Shown in pieces: positions 6,358 through 8,825 of a stretch of 8,825 nucleotides of DNA; within the stretch, counting starts at the first letter, position 1, and every line of letters begins with the position of its first letter. The stretch is taken from contig JAEXTE010000426.1 in NCBI GenBank assembly GCA_023453655.1, forward strand, positions 1 through 8,825. Direction: 5' to 3'. Below the pieces are notes generated by a model that saw nothing but the letters and a program-made list of their open reading frames with translations, did no database searches and was not told where the DNA came from. The position numbers and the translations under genes were made by a program. The DNA comes from Pseudomonadota bacterium (GTDB lineage Bacteria > Pseudomonadota > Gammaproteobacteria > Xanthomonadales > Xanthomonadaceae).

Positions 6358-7488
6358 TCAGCGGACCTCGGCGATCTCGACGCCGTCCAGGCCCTGCGAC
6401 AGCGTGCGCGCGTCGCCGCCCTGGGCGAGCTTGATCTTGAGCCGCACCTCGTTCTGCGAGTCGGCGTAGCGCAGCGCGTCCTCGTACGAGATCTCGCCGG
6501 CCTGGTACAGCTCGAACAGGGCCTGGTCGAAGGTCTTCATGCCGAGGTTGGTGGACTCCTTCATCACTTCCTTGAGCTTGTGGATCTCGCCGTCGCGGAT
6601 GTAGTCCTGCACCAGCGGCGTGCCGAGCAGGATTTCCATCGCCACGCGGCGGCCCTTGCCGTCGGGCGTCGGGATCAGCTGCTGGGCGACCACGCCCTTG
6701 AGGTTGAGCGAGAGGTCCATCAGCAGCTGGCCGCGGCGGTCCTCGGGGAAGAAGTTGATGATGCGGTCCATGGCCTGGTTGGCGTTGTTGGCGTGCAGCG
6801 TGCACAGCACCAGGTGGCCGGTCTCGGCGAAGGCGATGGCGTGGTCCATGCCCTCGCGGGTGCGCACTTCGCCGATCATGATCACGTCCGGCGCCTGGCG
6901 CAGGGTGTTCTTGAGCGCGTTCTCCCAGCTGTCGGTGTCGATGCCGACCTCGCGCTGGGTGATGATGCAGCCCTCGTGCTTGTGCACGAACTCGATCGGG
7001 TCCTCGATGGTGATGATGTGCCCGGTCGAGTTCTGGTTGCGGTAGCCGATCATCGCCGCCAGCGAGGTCGATTTACCCGTGCCGGTGGCGCCGACGAAGA
7101 TGATGATCCCGCGCTTGGTCATCGCCAGGGTCTTGATGATCGGCGGCAGGTTGAGCTCTTCCACGCTGGGGATCTTGGTCTCGATCCGGCGCAGGACCAT
7201 GCCCACCTGGTTGCGCTGGTAGAAGCACGACACGCGGAAGCGCCCGACGCCAGCGACGCCGATCGCGAAGTTGCACTCGTGCGTCTTCTCGAACTCCTCG
7301 CGCTGCGGCGGCGACATCACGTTCAGCACCAGGTCGCGCGACTGCTGCGGCGTCAGCGGATTCTGGGTGATGGGCTGGATCTTGCCGTGGACCTTCATCG
7401 ACGGCGGCATGCCGGCGGTGATGAACAGGTCCGACGCCTTCTGGTGCGCCATCAGCTTGAGGAAGGAGGTGAAGTCGATGCTGCTCAT
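6358..7488 (-). CDS. pilU: Type IV pilus retraction ATPase PilU
   Basis: This 376-residue hexameric ATPase acts at the inner-membrane base of the type IV pilus. In studied species it assists PilT in pulling pili back during twitching, adhesion and DNA uptake. Motifs are complete: Walker A GATGTGKS (133-140), Asp box IEDPIEFVH (161-169), Walker B VIMIGEVRT (202-210, Glu207) and His box AETGHLVLCTLHAN (221-234). The N-terminal PAS-like part with KASDLFITAGMPPSMKVHG (17-35) and the charged C-terminal extension after about 345 separate PilU from PilT, as does ALKNTLRQAPDVIMIGE. Length agrees with the family (about 380). AGGAG (7494-7498 on this strand) lies five bases before the ATG but falls within a hairpin. 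It follows pilT, the usual order. Confidence 0.96.
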   Translation of the reverse strand: MSSIDFTSFLKLMAHQKASDLFITAGMPPSMKVHGKIQPITQNPLTPQQSRDLVLNVMSPPQREEFEKTHECNFAIGVAGVGRFRVSCFYQRNQVGMVLRRIETKIPSVEELNLPPIIKTLAMTKRGIIIFVGATGTGKSTSLAAMIGYRNQNSTGHIITIEDPIEFVHKHEGCIITQREVGIDTDSWENALKNTLRQAPDVIMIGEVRTREGMDHAIAFAETGHLVLCTLHANNANQAMDRIINFFPEDRRGQLLMDLSLNLKGVVAQQLIPTPDGKGRRVAMEILLGTPLVQDYIRDGEIHKLKEVMKESTNLGMKTFDQALFELYQAGEISYEDALRYADSQNEVRLKIKLAQGGDARTLSQGLDGVEIAEVR

Positions 7489-7619
7489 GGTGGCTCCTGC
7501 GGAGCCGGGAACCGTGGGCCAGGGACGGGGCTTGCCCCGGCCGCGGCCAGCAGCTCCTGGCCTTTATCGCACCCGGGCGTCCGGGTGCCTCGAAAACGTC
7601 GTTGCCGGCGCGCGCCCGC
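7489..7619 (-). other. Structured pilT-pilU intergenic spacer with three stem-loops
   Basis: In transcription order the 131-base spacer first has a perfect 8-base hairpin, GCACCCGG with CCGGGTGC (7588-7569), closed by four bases. Next comes a 7-base stem (7562-7556 with 7523-7517) enclosing GGGG/CCCC (7538-7535 with 7530-7527). Last is GGCTCC-GCA-GGAGCC (7506-7492), whose right arm contains the pilU ribosome-binding site. No hairpin is followed by a T run, so none is a clear terminator. Likely roles are tuning pilU translation, RNA stability, or partial attenuation. Confidence 0.5.
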
Positions 7620-8657
7620 TCATTCGAACAGGCGCTTTTCCTTGGCGTATTCCCGGGCCTGCTGGCGGGTGATCATGCCGCGCTTGACCAGGTCCTGCAG
7701 GTGCTGGTCGAGCGTCATCATGCCGTGCTGCTGGCCGGTCTGGATCGCCGAATACATCTGCGCCACCTTGTCCTCGCGGATCAGGTTGCGGATGGCGGGG
7801 ATGCCGACCATGATTTCCCAGGCCGCGGTCCGCCCGCCGCCCACCTTCTTCAGCAGCGCCTGCGAGATCACCGCGCGCAGCGATTCGGACAGCATCGAGC
7901 GCACCATCGGCTTCTCGCCGGCGGGGAACACGTCGATGATGCGGTCGATGGTCTTGGCCGCCGAGCTGGTGTGCAGGGTGCCGAACACCAGGTGGCCGGT
8001 TTCGGCGGCGGTCAGCGCCAGGCGGATGGTTTCCAGGTCGCGCAGCTCGCCGACCAGCACGATGTCCGGGTCCTCGCGCAGCGCCGAGCGCAGGGCCTCG
8101 TTGAAGCCATGCGTGTCGCGGTGCACCTCGCGCTGGTTGATCAGGCACTTCTGCGAGGTGTGCACGAACTCGATCGGGTCCTCGATGGTGAGGATGTGCC
8201 CGTACTCGTTCTTGTTGATGTGGTCGATCATCGCCGCCAGCGTGGTCGACTTGCCCGAGCCGGTCGGGCCGGTGACCAGGATCAGGCCCTGCGGCTGCTC
8301 GATCAGCTCGCGGAAGATCGGCGGGCAGCCCAGGTCCTCCAGCGTCAGCACCTCGGAGGGAATGGTGCGGAACACCGCACCGGCGCCGCGGTTCTGGTTG
8401 AAGGCGTTGACGCGGAAGCGCGCCAGGCCCGGGATCTCGAACGAGAAGTCGGTTTCCAGGAACTCTTCGTAGTCGCGCCGCTGCTTGTCCGACATGATGT
8501 CGTAGACCAGCGCGTGCACCTGCTTGTGTTCCAGCGCCGGGATGTTGATCCGGCGCACGTCGCCATCGACCCGGATCATCGGCGGCAGGCCCGCGGACAG
8601 ATGAAGGTCGGAGGCCTTGTTCTTGACCGAGAACGCCAGAAGTTCGGCGATATCCAT
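7620..8657 (-). CDS. pilT: Type IV pilus retraction ATPase PilT
   Basis: This 345-residue protein is the main hexameric motor that depolymerises pili into the inner membrane, producing twitching motility. Walker A GPTGSGKS (130-137), Asp box IEDPIEFVH (158-166), Walker B IVLVGELRD (199-207, Glu204) and His box TAAETGHLVFGTLHT (216-230) are all present. The C-terminal AIRNLIRE motif (288-295), diagnostic of PilT and required for retraction in known systems, is intact. The N-terminus MDIAELLAFSVKNKASDLHLSAGLPP is characteristic. The ATG at 8657 follows a strong AGGGGAG site with about five bases of spacing; an in-frame ATG 28 codons earlier adds unrelated residues. Length matches the family exactly. 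It leads the unit that continues into pilU. Confidence 0.97.
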   Translation of the reverse strand: MDIAELLAFSVKNKASDLHLSAGLPPMIRVDGDVRRINIPALEHKQVHALVYDIMSDKQRRDYEEFLETDFSFEIPGLARFRVNAFNQNRGAGAVFRTIPSEVLTLEDLGCPPIFRELIEQPQGLILVTGPTGSGKSTTLAAMIDHINKNEYGHILTIEDPIEFVHTSQKCLINQREVHRDTHGFNEALRSALREDPDIVLVGELRDLETIRLALTAAETGHLVFGTLHTSSAAKTIDRIIDVFPAGEKPMVRSMLSESLRAVISQALLKKVGGGRTAAWEIMVGIPAIRNLIREDKVAQMYSAIQTGQQHGMMTLDQHLQDLVKRGMITRQQAREYAKEKRLFE

Positions 8658-8680
8658 GCAAGCTCCCCTGGCTGCAGTGT

Positions 8681-8756
8681 GTCGTGATGCGGCCGCCACG
8701 ACGGTTGGCGACAGCCTATCCCCGGTCGGGAGTATAGCCATGTACGCGGGTCACAA
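8681..8756 (-). promoter_or_regulatory. pilT promoter and leader region
   Basis: On the minus strand TATACT (8736-8731) is a strong -10 match. TTGTGA (8756-8751) is the nearest -35-like box, but the spacing is only 14 bases, so the -35 may be poor or activator-assisted. Transcription would begin near 8724, leaving a leader of about 67 bases. That leader contains a 6-base inverted repeat (GTCGTG 8681-8686, CACGAC 8697-8702) around a GCGGCCGC palindrome. The remaining bases to 8825 hold GC-rich CCGGCCGG palindromes (8790-8797, 8810-8817) and no visible gene. Confidence 0.4.
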
Positions 8757-8825
8757 TTCAGCCCTGCCCGTGCCGTGCCGGACGGGTCGCCGGCCGGCCG
8801 CAGGCGCCGCCGGCCGGTCCTGGCC

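Noticed and set aside
6580..8472. A 630-codon open frame on the plus strand across pilU, the spacer and pilT
   Set aside because: It is fully antisense to two textbook pilus ATPases and has no family-like motif; it is a shadow frame.
8658..8741. Extension of PilT by 28 residues
   Set aside because: The strong AGGGGAG site just before 8657 and the conserved MDIAELLAF start decide for the shorter form; the longer one would start before the likely transcription start.
8786..8825. CCGGCCGG palindromes at the right edge as a terminator or repeat element
   Set aside because: They are short, self-complementary GC tracts expected in such DNA, with no T run and no gene end in view.
1..8825. CRISPR array, tRNA or rRNA gene, insertion sequence or prophage
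   Set aside because: No regularly spaced repeats, cloverleaf-like sequence, transposase or integrase motif was seen on either strand.

Overview
The base composition is very GC-rich, and the gene families point to a gammaproteobacterium of the Xanthomonadaceae/Lysobacteraceae (Lysobacter, Luteimonas or Stenotrophomonas type). The clues are a short H-NS-family protein with a TWTGRGKQPRW DNA-binding motif, a pilT-pilU pair, and a four-gene MCE lipid-transport operon with a STAS-MlaE fusion. The genus is inference; no rRNA or other marker gene is present.

Layout, left to right. (1) 1-294: no gene. It holds a hairpin at the very edge, probably the terminator of an upstream gene, and a strong palindrome upstream of the first gene. 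(2) 295-675 (+): small H-NS-family nucleoid protein, closed by a clear intrinsic terminator. (3) 737-1984 (-): ThrE-type threonine/serine exporter, convergent with the H-NS gene. (4) 1985-2069: 85-base divergent regulatory gap. (5) 2070-5672 (+): tight four-gene operon for an MCE phospholipid-transport ABC system: STAS-MlaE permease, MlaF-like ATPase, MlaD-like single-MCE protein with a long helical tail, and an outer-membrane auxiliary lipoprotein. (6) 5697-6299 (-): AlkB-type 2-oxoglutarate/Fe(II) DNA dealkylase. (7) 6358-7488 (-) pilU and (8) 7620-8657 (-) pilT, the two type IV pilus retraction ATPases, transcribed pilT then pilU and perhaps alkB. (9) 8658-8825: the pilT promoter region at the right edge.

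How the genes work together: the MCE operon should move lipids between inner and outer membrane. The ATPase and permease form the inner-membrane motor, the MCE protein the periplasmic conduit, and the lipoprotein the outer-membrane contact. PilT and PilU drive pilus retraction for twitching motility. The other genes are independent housekeeping functions.

Most of the window is ordinary core genome, and I do not see a wholly new system. The best unexpected signal is a ~103-base imperfect palindromic repeat (3185-3287) at the permease-ATPase junction. It contributes the permease stop codon, the ATPase GTG start and the first 32 codons of the ATPase. Other points worth checking are a hairpin that hides the pilU ribosome-binding site inside a highly structured pilT-pilU spacer, a possible leaderless start for the MCE operon, and the MCE protein's long tail paired with an outer-membrane lipoprotein.
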